The notes under the pieces are model-generated. The model made no database searches. It was not told the DNA's origin and was given only the letters and a program-made list of their open reading frames with translations. From positions 2,506,001-2,570,000 of the forward strand of contig NZ_CP141944.1 in NCBI RefSeq assembly GCF_035658495.1: a stretch of 64,000 nucleotides of DNA. Reading direction: 5' to 3'. The position numbers and the translations under genes are program-made. Shown piece after piece: positions 17,181-25,879 of the stretch (position 1 is its first letter; each line of letters starts with the position of its first letter). Source of the DNA: Novosphingobium sp. RL4. GTDB lineage: Bacteria > Pseudomonadota > Alphaproteobacteria > Sphingomonadales > Sphingomonadaceae.

Positions 17181-18934
17181 TCCGATCGCTCCCCTTCGCA
17201 AGATGAACCGGATGCCTTGCGCAGATTGTCCGCACGCTCCGCAATGTCGTTCGCGGCGACGTAGCCGAAGGTCATCGCCGGCCCGATGGTCGCTCCTGCC
17301 CCCGGATAGGTATCGCCAAACGGCGTCCCCGAATTGTTGCCGGCGGCGTAGAGCCCTGCGATCGGCAGCCCCGCACCATCCAGAACGCGGGCCCGCGCAT
17401 CGCATCGCAGCCCACCCTTGGTGCCGAGATCACCATTGTTGATAGGCACTGCGTAGAAAGGTGCCTTGTCGATAGGGCCGATGTTGGGATTGGGCTGGGA
17501 CACAGGGTCGCCGAACATCCGGTCGTAGGCGTTCATCCCGCGTCCGAATTCAGGATCGACACCGGTCTTCGCATAAACGTTCATCCGGGCAATCGTGTCC
17601 TGCACCGCGGTTACCGGGAGGCCGATCTTGTGACAGAGCTGCTCGATGGTATCGGCACGGAAGACGTAGTGGTCCCACCAATCCGCCGGAACCTTGTGCT
17701 CGGCCGTGTGGACCGTGGGCATCAGACCGCCCGCGCTGAACTTGCGCCGAAACTTGGAGTCGAAAATCAGCCAGCACGGGCAATTCGCCCCGCTTTCACG
17801 CTGATCGCGCACCATGGCCTGCCCGAACTGGTCGTATCCGCAAGCTTCGTCAACGAAACGGACGCCGTTACGGTTGACGACCACACTCCACGGTCGTCCC
17901 ACGTCGAAGGCCGCCTGATGGATTTCGTGGAAGTTGGAAGCCCCCTTCATCGGCAGGGTCATGGTCGGTATCCACCAGCCCTGTTCGGTATGCTCCGTCG
18001 AAGCGCCGACAGCTTCGGCGGCGATCAGTGCTTCGCCGCGATTGCCGTCTTCCGGGGTGGACGAATGACGCGTCAGCCCGGGGACCGGATAGAAACGGTC
18101 TCGCAGAGTCTGGTTCCATTCGAATCCGCCGGCCGCCAGCACCACTCCGTATCGTGCCTGGACCGGATAGCGCCGCCCGAAACAGGAAAGCTCAACGCCC
18201 GTCACCCCGCCGCTTTTATCGATGATGAGGCTTTCAAGGCTCGTTTCGAGGCGCAATTCCACACCGCGCGCGAAGACCTGCTCGTAAGTCGCCCCCATCA
18301 GCGCCGCACCCTGAGTGAACCGGCGGTCCCTGTGCGAAACCTTGCGGGTGCCCCGGTCCAGCCAATAGCGCCCGATCATCTTGCCAGCGACCCGGCGCCA
18401 GCCCTTCGACTGCATCATGAGTGCGAAAGTCTCGGTAAGGTCCATCGCATATCGACCGAACAGCTTGAAGCGGTTGTACTGCTCCCTCATCAATGCGTAG
18501 CGACCGTCGCCGAGCCGCCGTCCATCGAAAGTCGGCACGATCACGGAACGATCCGCGCGTGCGCCGGGCCTGTCCGGAAAATAATCCGGCCAGGCCGCGG
18601 CCATCAGGTCGACGCCTGTACTCCTGAGATATCGGAGCATCTCCGGCGCCTCTTCCACGTAGGCTTCCAGCCGTTCGCGATTGACCGGCACCCCGATCGT
18701 CGCCCCCAGATATTCCAGGGCTGCCTCGCGGCTGTCGCCATGCGCACCGTCAAGCCCATGATTGGGTATCCACATGACACCGCCGGATGCGGCCGACGTG
18801 CCGCCGAACTTGTGCGCCTTTTCGACGATCAGCACCTTCATGCCGTTGTCGGCACTGCGCAGCGCAGCCATAGCTCCCGCCGCTCCCGATCCGACCACTA
18901 CGACATCGAAGCTTTCACCCCACGACACCTGCAT
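17165..18934 (-). CDS. FAD-dependent 3-ketosteroid delta-1-dehydrogenase-like protein
   Basis: A 589-residue flavoprotein of the KstD/fumarate reductase type. N-terminal FAD site VVVVGSGAAGAMAA and EKAHKFGGTSAASGGVMWIP, and a C-terminal APFYAVPINNGDLGTKGG that matches the KstD active-site segment with its conserved Tyr and the GDLGTKGG loop, then PGAGATIGPAMTFG. It would introduce a double bond next to a ring ketone using FAD. The overlap with the downstream SDR and the nearby acyl-CoA dehydrogenases support a catabolic role. Without substrate data, 3-oxosteroid versus another alicyclic ketone cannot be told apart. Confidence 0.83.
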   Translation of the reverse strand: MQVSWGESFDVVVVGSGAAGAMAALRSADNGMKVLIVEKAHKFGGTSAASGGVMWIPNHGLDGAHGDSREAALEYLGATIGVPVNRERLEAYVEEAPEMLRYLRSTGVDLMAAAWPDYFPDRPGARADRSVIVPTFDGRRLGDGRYALMREQYNRFKLFGRYAMDLTETFALMMQSKGWRRVAGKMIGRYWLDRGTRKVSHRDRRFTQGAALMGATYEQVFARGVELRLETSLESLIIDKSGGVTGVELSCFGRRYPVQARYGVVLAAGGFEWNQTLRDRFYPVPGLTRHSSTPEDGNRGEALIAAEAVGASTEHTEQGWWIPTMTLPMKGASNFHEIHQAAFDVGRPWSVVVNRNGVRFVDEACGYDQFGQAMVRDQRESGANCPCWLIFDSKFRRKFSAGGLMPTVHTAEHKVPADWWDHYVFRADTIEQLCHKIGLPVTAVQDTIARMNVYAKTGVDPEFGRGMNAYDRMFGDPVSQPNPNIGPIDKAPFYAVPINNGDLGTKGGLRCDARARVLDGAGLPIAGLYAAGNNSGTPFGDTYPGAGATIGPAMTFGYVAANDIAERADNLRKASGSSCEGERSECKAG

Positions 18935-19137
18935 TTCTCCCGCCGCTTTCTGTTCCTATCGCCCGAACGCGATCAAGGCCCTGCCCCCCGCCTTATCGCG
19001 TCGGCGGCTTGCCCGAGAAATGACCGCCAAGGTACAGCGAGTTGCTTGGCCCTGCTGTGCCTGCCCGTGCCCTTGCCTCGCATCGGCAGGACAAGCAGGT
19101 GGCGAACTGAAAAACGATACCAGACACTGGGAAAACG

Positions 19138-19452
19138 ATGACCGAAAAGAGCTTTGTCGCCGTGGCGAAAGTCGAAGACGTACCTCCCGGCGGAAAGCTG
19201 GTGGTCGAAGTGAACGGCGTCAGTGTGATCCTGTGCAACACGCTCGATCGGGTGTTCGCGGTCCGGAACCTGTGCAGCCATGCCTACGAGACGCTCGAAT
19301 GCGGCCGACTGCGCAATGGCTGGATCTCCTGCCCGGTTCACGGTGCGCGCTTCGATCTCGAAACCGGCGACCCGATCAATCCACCCGCGACGATGCCGAT
19401 CCAGACTTACGAGGTCCGCATCGTGGGCGATACGATAGAAGTGCTTGCCTGA
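19138..19452 (+). CDS. Rieske [2Fe-2S] ferredoxin
   Basis: A 104-residue Rieske-type ferredoxin with the cluster ligands in C-x-H-x16-C-x2-H (CSHAYETLEC...SCPVH). Proteins of this size carry electrons to Rieske non-haem oxygenases, whose oxygenase and reductase parts are not in this window. It heads a plus-strand operon with two acyl-CoA dehydrogenases and is divergent from the KstD-like gene with about 200 bp between them, a likely bidirectional promoter region. Its presence suggests a hydroxylation step elsewhere in the same pathway. Confidence 0.92.
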   Translation: MTEKSFVAVAKVEDVPPGGKLVVEVNGVSVILCNTLDRVFAVRNLCSHAYETLECGRLRNGWISCPVHGARFDLETGDPINPPATMPIQTYEVRIVGDTIEVLA

Positions 19453-19513
19453 TATCGCACGAGCGGGATGCCCCCGTCTGGACGCCCGGCGGCACGCTGG
19501 GCAAGGAACGGAC

Positions 19514-20710
19514 ATGAGCGAAACACCCGATCTCGACCAACTCGACCTCGAAGGACTCCGGGCCGAAGTCCGCGCCTTCCTCGCTGCCGACGCGCCATCC
19601 GGTTGGCGAGAGGCCAGCGCCACGCAGGAAGATTTCGTCCGCACCCAGCGTGACTGGTTCGGGAAACTGGTAAAGGCCGGCTATGCGATCCCGCATTGGC
19701 CCGCCGCGTTTCCGGGCGGCGGGCGCTCGCTTTCGGAACAGAAGGTCATTTACGAGGAACTGGCTCGCGCGGATTGTCCGCGCCTGCTGCTTTCCTTCGT
19801 ATCGACGTACCACGCTTTCGCCACTCTGCACGAATGCGGCAGCGCCGAGCAGCAGGCCAGGTATCTTCCACGAATCCTGGAAGGCGAGACATGGTGTCAG
19901 GGCTTCTCCGAGCCCGGAGCCGGATCGGATCTCGCCGCGATCAAGACACGCGCCGAACGCAAGGGCGACGTCTACGTGGTCAATGGCCAGAAAGTCTGGT
20001 CGACGATGGCCCAGTTCGCTGACAAGTGCCTGCTGCTTGTCCGTACCTCGTCGGATGGTCCCAAGCAGGCTGGCATCACATACCTGCTGATGGACATGAA
20101 AATGCCCGGCGTCTCGGTTCGGCCGATCCACCAGATCCAAGGCGACGAGGAATTTGCCGAGATCTTCCTCGACAACGTGGAAATTCCCGTATCGGAACGC
20201 GTGGGTGAAGAAGGCAAGGGTTGGGCCGTGGCGCAGGCCACGCTGGCTTCCGAACGGGGCCTTACGCTGATGGAACTGTCCTACCGGATGCGCGGTGCGC
20301 TTTCGCGCGTTGCCCGCCTCATCCGCGATCACAGCCACGAAGACGATCGCGGCATCCTGCGCGATTTCGGCGCGCTGGTGACGCAAGTGGATGCCGTCTG
20401 CGCCTTAGCGGACCAGTTTCTCGACAACCGCATCAACGGGATCGAGCGCATGGGCGACGCATCCATCGTCAAAAACGCCTACTCGCGGGCTCTGAGGGCC
20501 TATTCGCTGCTGGGCCTGCGCCTTGGCGGTATCGAGGAACAGTACATCGCGCCGATCACCTTCGGAGATCTCAACACCGGCAACTGGATGGCGGATTACA
20601 TGAACTCGTTCGCCTGGACCATCGCCGGCGGCAGCGAGGAAGTGCAGCGCAACATCATCGCCGAACGCATGCTCGACATGCCGCGTGAACCCAAAGGATG
20701 GGTGGCCTGA
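19514..20710 (+). CDS. Acyl-CoA dehydrogenase, large (alpha-type) subunit, second pair
   Basis: A 398-residue ACAD with WCQGFSEPGAGSDLA, VNGQKVWSTMA, IFLDNVEIP and the FAD region AGGSEEVQRNIIAERML near the C-terminus. The ATG at 19514 (MSETPDLDQLDLEGL) is close to the usual start and has GGAACGGAC ahead of it. It follows the ferredoxin by about 60 bp and is followed 1 bp after its stop by a smaller ACAD, the same large/small arrangement as at 13631-15696. The two pairs probably handle successive steps or different side chains. Confidence 0.88.
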   Translation: MSETPDLDQLDLEGLRAEVRAFLAADAPSGWREASATQEDFVRTQRDWFGKLVKAGYAIPHWPAAFPGGGRSLSEQKVIYEELARADCPRLLLSFVSTYHAFATLHECGSAEQQARYLPRILEGETWCQGFSEPGAGSDLAAIKTRAERKGDVYVVNGQKVWSTMAQFADKCLLLVRTSSDGPKQAGITYLLMDMKMPGVSVRPIHQIQGDEEFAEIFLDNVEIPVSERVGEEGKGWAVAQATLASERGLTLMELSYRMRGALSRVARLIRDHSHEDDRGILRDFGALVTQVDAVCALADQFLDNRINGIERMGDASIVKNAYSRALRAYSLLGLRLGGIEEQYIAPITFGDLNTGNWMADYMNSFAWTIAGGSEEVQRNIIAERMLDMPREPKGWVA

Positions 20711-20711
20711 C

Positions 20712-21728
20712 ATGATCGAACTGAACGAACTGACCGACGCCGCCCAGAAGGCGTTCCCGGCGGACAAGCTCTCTCCCGAACGTGACGAGAGCTGGAATCT
20801 GGCAGCCGAAATGGGCTGGCTCATGGTGCGCCTGCCCGAGGATGACGGCGGGCTTGGTCTCGGCCGTGAAGCTTCGACGGCGCTCCACCTCGAAATGGGC
20901 CGCATTCTGGCTGCCATGCCGCTCATTCCCGCTCAACTGGGCCTTCAGGCCGTGGCTGCGAGTGAGAGCTTCGAAGATCGTACCGAATGGCTAGAGCGGT
21001 TGTCCTCCGGGGATTATGCCCCCCTGAACATGCTTCCCGCACGCCTCGTGCAAAACCCCGACGGCACCGTATCCGGCACGATCAGCGGGGTCTTCGAGGC
21101 CGACATGGCAGTGGCCGTGGTGGTACGACTGCCAAATGGCTATGCGCTGGTCCCGCTCGACGCGCAGGGGGTCAGCCGGGTCGAACGCCCGATCTGGGAT
21201 CCCGGCAGGCGGATTTTCGATGTGGTACTGGAAAGCTATTCGCCAGCATCCTCGCTCATGCTCACCGATGCCGATACGGCCAGTTCGCTGCATGACCTGC
21301 TTTCCGCCGAAGCGCAGATCGCACTCGCGGCGGATTGCCTCGGAGGCGCCAATGCCGTGCTCGACATGACTGTCGAGTACATGAAGATGCGGCGCCAGTT
21401 CGACCGACCGATCGCCATGTTCCAGGCCCTCAAGCACCGTGCCGCCGACATGAAGACCAGGATCGTCCTTGCCGAAGCACTGCTTCGCAGCCGGGTGCGC
21501 GATGAACATGCCAGCGTAACCGACCTTGCTTCGGCGAAATCTCTGGCGGTCGAGGCCTATCGTTTCGTGACCGAGGAATCGATCCAGCTCCACGGCGGAA
21601 TTGGCCTCACAGAGGAGCATCAGTGCCATCTCTTCATGAAGCGCGCTATGCTCAACGCGCAGCTTTGCGGTTCCACGGACTTGTGGAACGAGCGGCGCGG
21701 CAGGACTGCTTTCGCCCAGCTGTCCTGA
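20712..21728 (+). CDS. Acyl-CoA dehydrogenase, small (beta-type) subunit, second pair
   Basis: A 338-residue ACAD whose C-terminal QLHGGIGLTEEHQCHLF carries the catalytic-base Glu region, while the FAD-binding G-x-x-EVQ element is missing, as expected for the small subunit of a heteromeric enzyme. Its start is 1 bp after the stop of the large subunit, so they are coupled. Last gene of the ferredoxin operon; a hairpin follows within 45 bp. Confidence 0.85.
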   Translation: MIELNELTDAAQKAFPADKLSPERDESWNLAAEMGWLMVRLPEDDGGLGLGREASTALHLEMGRILAAMPLIPAQLGLQAVAASESFEDRTEWLERLSSGDYAPLNMLPARLVQNPDGTVSGTISGVFEADMAVAVVVRLPNGYALVPLDAQGVSRVERPIWDPGRRIFDVVLESYSPASSLMLTDADTASSLHDLLSAEAQIALAADCLGGANAVLDMTVEYMKMRRQFDRPIAMFQALKHRAADMKTRIVLAEALLRSRVRDEHASVTDLASAKSLAVEAYRFVTEESIQLHGGIGLTEEHQCHLFMKRAMLNAQLCGSTDLWNERRGRTAFAQLS

Positions 21729-21769
21729 AAACGCCCAGCCGGGGGAAACGTTCGCAGGCGTGAACCGTT

Positions 21770-21795
21770 GGTCCTTCTGGAATTCCCGAAGGACC
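21770..21795 (+). promoter_or_regulatory. 8-bp hairpin covering the likely ribosome site of the CDF transporter
   Basis: GGTCCTTC, a 10-nt loop and GAAGGACC. The 3' arm includes GAAGGA, about a dozen bases before the ATG at 21806. It has no U-tract. It could restrain translation of the transporter, or end the upstream operon's transcript. Confidence 0.35.
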
Positions 21796-21805
21796 CAGCC
21801 CCACG

Positions 21806-22750
21806 ATGACCGAGCCGCATGGCGTCGCCGCCCACATCAAGCAGAACGTGGTGCTTTACGGCGCATTGGCCGCAAATCTCGGGATCGCTGTCGCCAAGTT
21901 CGCGGCGGCGGCGATCAGTGGCTCGTCTTCGATGCTTACCGAGGGCGTCCATTCGTTGGTGGACAGCGGCAACCAGGTCCTGCTTCTCTATGGCCAGAAG
22001 CGCGCCAGCCGCAAAGCCGATGCATCGCACCCCTTCGGTTACGGGCGAGAGCTCTATTTCTGGGCGTTCGTGGTCGCCATCCTGATCTTCGCGGTCGGCG
22101 CAGGTGTCTCGATCTACGAGGGCCTGCTGCATATTCAGACCCCGAACCCTATCGAAGACCCCAGCCTCAATTACCTCGTTCTCGGCATAGCGTTCGCAAT
22201 GGAAGGGGCGTCATGGGCGATTGCCGTTCGCGAATTCAACCGCAGCCGCGGTGAGCAGACATGGTGGCAGGCGATCCACCGCAGCAAGGATCCTCCGGGA
22301 TTCATCGTATTGTTCGAGGACAGCGCCGCACTGATAGGCCTCATCATCGCAGCGCTGGGCGTCTGGGCCAGCGTCCATTTCCAGGATGCGCGGATCGACG
22401 GCATTGCCTCGGTCATGATCGGTTTGGTTCTGGCCGGGGTCGCCGTGCTGCTTGCCCGCGAATCCAAGGGCCTGCTGATCGGCGAAGCAGCGGACCCGCA
22501 TCTGATCGGCAGACTACGGGCAGTGCTGGACGGGCACGACCGGATCGACGCCGTGAACCACATCCGCACCATCCACACGAGCCCTCAGGCAATCTTCGTC
22601 GCCATCAGCGCAGACTTCGCCGACGATCTGCGAATGGGCGAAGCGGAAACCCTGATCGAGGAACTGGAGTGCCAGATGAAGGCCCTCTCCCCCTGGATCA
22701 CTTCGATCTACATCCGCCCCGAAAAGCGTGCGGATGCCATGGTCTGGTAA
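21806..22750 (+). CDS. Cation diffusion facilitator transporter
   Basis: Inner-membrane metal efflux protein of the CDF family, 314 residues with about six membrane segments. The first metal site reads HSLVDSGNQ (His-x3-Asp); the second, in the segment VLFEDSAALIGLI, has Glu-Asp where Zn exporters have His-x3-Asp. That pattern is shared by a distinct CDF branch related to eukaryotic ZnT9, so the metal and even transport direction are less certain than for FieF or CzcD. The C-terminal cytoplasmic domain is present. It is not obviously part of the catabolic operon. Confidence 0.85.
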   Translation: MTEPHGVAAHIKQNVVLYGALAANLGIAVAKFAAAAISGSSSMLTEGVHSLVDSGNQVLLLYGQKRASRKADASHPFGYGRELYFWAFVVAILIFAVGAGVSIYEGLLHIQTPNPIEDPSLNYLVLGIAFAMEGASWAIAVREFNRSRGEQTWWQAIHRSKDPPGFIVLFEDSAALIGLIIAALGVWASVHFQDARIDGIASVMIGLVLAGVAVLLARESKGLLIGEAADPHLIGRLRAVLDGHDRIDAVNHIRTIHTSPQAIFVAISADFADDLRMGEAETLIEELECQMKALSPWITSIYIRPEKRADAMVW

Positions 22751-22880
22751 ACCGGATCGGCGCGGGATTCCGAATAGGGATGATGTCGGCGCCCTTCTGC
22801 AGCGGCTTAAAGCACGCTGATCCGCGCTGCCGAGCAGCAGGCTCCATTCCCTGCGGCGCGCCAAATGGCATCCGTTCCCG

Positions 22881-23270
22881 CTACTTCAGCGTGACCAGAT
22901 ACTCGATCACCTGTTTGCGCTTGGCGGGGTCAGGAATGCGTGCGAACGACATTTTCGTGCCGGGAACCATCTTCTGCGGCGAGGCAAGCCAGCTGTCGAG
23001 AGTGGTGCGATCCCAGGTCAGACGCGAGCCCCTTAGTGAGGCACTGAAGGCGTAATCGGACTGGCTCGCCGCCTTGCGACCCGCCACGCCGTGCAGGTTC
23101 GGGCCATAGGAGGTCTTGCCCGCTTCGGTCGCGTGGCAGACCGCGCAATTGGCAAAGGCCGCCGGGCGCGGCGCGGCGTTTTCGGCAGAGCCGGGAACGG
23201 CCATCACGGCAGCGGCCAGAACCGCGATCCCCACCGCGGACAGGGACAACATCTTCACGAAAAAAATCAA
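22881..23270 (-). CDS. Exported class I cytochrome c
   Basis: A 129-residue cytochrome c2-like protein: signal peptide in the first 29 residues, haem motif CAVCH, and the axial Met in the VPGTKMSF segment, then a C-terminal helix YLVTLK. It acts in the periplasm as a one-electron carrier. It lies about 90 bp downstream of the exported catalase-peroxidase on the same strand, so it might receive or donate electrons for that enzyme, but two hairpins separate the genes and they may be transcribed apart. Confidence 0.88.
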   Translation of the reverse strand: MIFFVKMLSLSAVGIAVLAAAVMAVPGSAENAAPRPAAFANCAVCHATEAGKTSYGPNLHGVAGRKAASQSDYAFSASLRGSRLTWDRTTLDSWLASPQKMVPGTKMSFARIPDPAKRKQVIEYLVTLK

Positions 23271-23327
23271 TCCAATTCATAGGACTGGCGCCCCTTATCT
23301 GCGGATAAGGCGGCAAGCCAGGACAAA

Positions 23328-23353
23328 GGCGGCGCCGTATCACCGGCGCCGCC
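23328..23353 (-). terminator. Strong GC hairpin after katG
   Basis: GGCGGCGCCG, loop of 6 and CGGCGCCGCC, a perfect 10-bp stem 9 nt past the katG stop. On the minus strand it is followed by TTTGTCC, a weak U-run, so it may terminate or attenuate read-through into the cytochrome gene. A second 7-bp hairpin (CCTTATC/GATAAGG) lies at about 23293-23310. Confidence 0.6.
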
Positions 23354-23361
23354 TCAAGGCA

Positions 23362-25620
23362 TCAGAACCTGTCCAGGTTCATTACCTTGCCCCAAGCCGT
23401 CACGAAGTCGTTCACGAACATCTGCTGTGCGTCGTCGGAAGCGTAAGCCTCGGACACGGCGCGCAGTTCGGAATTCGATCCGAACACAAGATCGACGGGG
23501 CTGGCCGTCCACCGCAGCTTGCCGCTGGTCCTGTCATAGCCCTCGTAGACGCCCGAAGCCTTGGCGGACTTCTGCCACTTCGTGCCCATGTCGAGCAGGT
23601 TGACGAAGAAATCGTTGGACAGCGTACCCGGCTTCGCCGTCAATACACCATTCGGCGAATGGCCGGCGTTCGCATCCAGCGCGCGCATGCCTCCTACCAG
23701 AACGGCCATCTGCGGCACCGTCAACTCAAGCTGGTTGGCCTTGTCGACAAGCATCTCTGCCGGTGAATGTTCGCTGTCCACTCCATAGTAGTTGCGGAAA
23801 CCGTCGGCGCGAGGACGCAGGTAACCATAGGACTTCACGTCGGTCTGCGTCTGTGACGCATCGACACGCCCCGGCGTGAACGGCACCGCCACGGTGTATC
23901 CCGCCTTCGCTGCAGCCTGTTCGACTGCGGCATTACCGCCCAGCACGATCAGGTCTGCCATCGAGACCTGCCTGCCCTCCTTGGCCGAGGCGTTGAATTC
24001 GTTTCGGACGCGTTCAAGCCTGGCCAGCACTTTCGCCAACTCGGCCGGATCGTTGACCGCCCATCCCTTCGCGGGATCGAGGCGCAAGCGCCCTCCGTTA
24101 GGCCCTCCGCGCATGTCGGTAGCGCGGAACGTCGCCGCCGAAGCCCAGGCCGCCTTGACCAGTTCACGCGGAGCGATACCGGAAGCAAGGATCTTGGCCT
24201 TGAGAGCAGCAACATCCGTTGAATCGATCGCGGTATAGCCAGCCTTTGGCAGCGGGTCCTGCCATGCAAAGCTTTCCTGCGGAGCTTCAGCCCCCAGATA
24301 ACGTGCCGACGGCCCCATATCGCGGTGTGTCAGCTTGAACCATGCGCGGGCGAAAGCCTGTGCGAACAGTTCAGGATTTTCGCGCCAACGCGTGGTGATT
24401 GCGCGAAAACCCGGATCTTCCTTCATCGCAATGTCGGTCGTGAACATGATCGGCGCATGGCGAACGTCCGGCCGGTGCGCATCAGGTACGAGCTGACCGG
24501 CGCTTGCATCGCTCGGTATCCATTGCGTGGCGCCTGCCGGGCTCTTGGTCTTCACCCAATCGAATCCGTAGAGATTGTCGAGATACTGGGTCGTGAACTT
24601 CACGGGATCGACGGACCAGGCACCTTCAAGCCCGCTGGTGACGGTATCTTCGGCATTGCCCTTGCCGCATTTGTTGGCCCAGCCAAGTCCTTGCTGCTCG
24701 ACCGGGGCGCCTGACGGATCGGCGCCCACGCATTCCTGCGGATTGTGTGCGCCATGTGCCTTGCCGAAGGTATGCCCGCCTGCAATCAGCGCTGCGGTTT
24801 CCTCGTCATCCATGGCCATGCGGCCAAAGGCGAGCCGAATGTCAGCCGCCGCCGCAAGCGGATCGGGATTGCCGTTAGGCCCTTCGGGATTGACATAGAT
24901 GAGCCCCATCTGCGTCGCGGCGAGTGGCCCCTTCAGCCCTCCCTTGCCGTCCCTGCGCTCATCGCCGAGCCATTTGCGCTCGGGGCCCCAGAACACGATG
25001 TCGGGCTCCCAACTGTCCACCCGGCCGCCGGCGAAACCCAGGGTCTTGAAGCCCATGTCTTCAAGAGCAACGTTACCTGTCAGGACCATGAGATCGCCCC
25101 AGGAAATCTTGCGCCCGTACTTCTGCTTGATGGGCCAGATGAGGCGCCGGGCCTTGTCGAGGCTGACATTGTCGGGCCAGGCATTGAGCGGATCGAAACG
25201 CTGCTCGCCGCCTGCACCACCTCCGCGACCGTCGCCAACACGATAAGTGCCCGCACTGTGCCAAGCCATGCGGATGAAGAAGGGGCCGTAATGGCCATAA
25301 TCGGCCGGCCACCAGGCCTGCGAGGTCGTCAGCGTCTTGCGGATGTCTGCCTTGACGGCATCAAGGTCCAACGATGCGAATTCCCGGGCATAGTCGAAAT
25401 CGGAACCATAAGGGTTCGAAGCCGGGTCATGCTGGCGGAGCGGTGAAAGATCGAGCCGATCCGGCCACCAGTCCTTGTTGGACATTGGCCTCGCTCCCTC
25501 AGCGGTCACGGTGGGGGAAGAAGATGCCTTGGCTGTTTCCTCTGCATGCACCGTTCCACAAGTCAGAGGAAATGCAGCCATGGCGAGCAATGCGCTTAGC
25601 CTAGTCGGTATTCTGGTCAT
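23362..25620 (-). CDS. katG: Catalase-peroxidase KatG with a signal peptide
   Basis: Bifunctional haem catalase-peroxidase, about 752 residues. Active-site segments are intact: distal [11 protein letters not shown] with catalytic Arg/Trp/His, the Tyr of [11 protein letters not shown] and a Met in RMAMDDEE (the other two members of the Met-Tyr-Trp cofactor), and proximal [10 protein letters not shown]. The C-terminal duplicated domain is present. Unlike most KatG it begins with a Sec signal ([17 protein letters not shown]..., cleavage after VHA), placing it in the periplasm like E. coli O157 KatP. The ATG at 25620 is used; an in-frame start at 25746 lies in the AT-rich promoter region and is unlikely. 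Confidence 0.96.
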   Translation of the reverse strand: MTRIPTRLSALLAMAAFPLTCGTVHAEETAKASSSPTVTAEGARPMSNKDWWPDRLDLSPLRQHDPASNPYGSDFDYAREFASLDLDAVKADIRKTLTTSQAWWPADYGHYGPFFIRMAWHSAGTYRVGDGRGGGAGGEQRFDPLNAWPDNVSLDKARRLIWPIKQKYGRKISWGDLMVLTGNVALEDMGFKTLGFAGGRVDSWEPDIVFWGPERKWLGDERRDGKGGLKGPLAATQMGLIYVNPEGPNGNPDPLAAAADIRLAFGRMAMDDEETAALIAGGHTFGKAHGAHNPQECVGADPSGAPVEQQGLGWANKCGKGNAEDTVTSGLEGAWSVDPVKFTTQYLDNLYGFDWVKTKSPAGATQWIPSDASAGQLVPDAHRPDVRHAPIMFTTDIAMKEDPGFRAITTRWRENPELFAQAFARAWFKLTHRDMGPSARYLGAEAPQESFAWQDPLPKAGYTAIDSTDVAALKAKILASGIAPRELVKAAWASAATFRATDMRGGPNGGRLRLDPAKGWAVNDPAELAKVLARLERVRNEFNASAKEGRQVSMADLIVLGGNAAVEQAAAKAGYTVAVPFTPGRVDASQTQTDVKSYGYLRPRADGFRNYYGVDSEHSPAEMLVDKANQLELTVPQMAVLVGGMRALDANAGHSPNGVLTAKPGTLSNDFFVNLLDMGTKWQKSAKASGVYEGYDRTSGKLRWTASPVDLVFGSNSELRAVSEAYASDDAQQMFVNDFVTAWGKVMNLDRF

Positions 25621-25715
25621 GGGTTTCTCCACCTGCTTGATCGAACGCTGTTGGAGACCCCGGATAGTGGCGTGGCCGATTTCGAAAAAACCGGACAATT
25701 CAATTATTGTGATCG

Positions 25716-25736
25716 CTATTGACGATGAAAAAATAG
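25716..25736. promoter_or_regulatory. Candidate OxyR/LysR-type site upstream of katG
   Basis: CTATT-N11-AATAG is an interrupted palindrome of the T-N11-A type, with CTAT/ATAG half-sites like those of OxyR. It lies about 100 bp before the katG start in unusually AT-rich sequence. No oxyR gene is in the window. Weak evidence. Confidence 0.35.
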
Positions 25737-25818
25737 TTAAACGCAAACGCGAAACAAAGCAGCGACCGTTTTATGCCGCATTTTTCACAATGCGGCAGAT
25801 CTCGAGCCGCAGCGCAGC

Positions 25819-25850
25819 AAAAAAAGGCCCCCGCATTTCTGCAGAGGCCC
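25819..25850 (-). terminator. Rho-independent terminator after the E1 beta gene
   Basis: On the minus strand GGCCTCTGC, loop AGAAAT, GCGGGGGCC (9 bp with two G-U pairs) is followed by seven T. It starts about 30 bp after the stop at 25880. Confidence 0.9.
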
Positions 25851-25879
25851 TTCCGTTTCAGTCAATTCTATTTGCGCGC

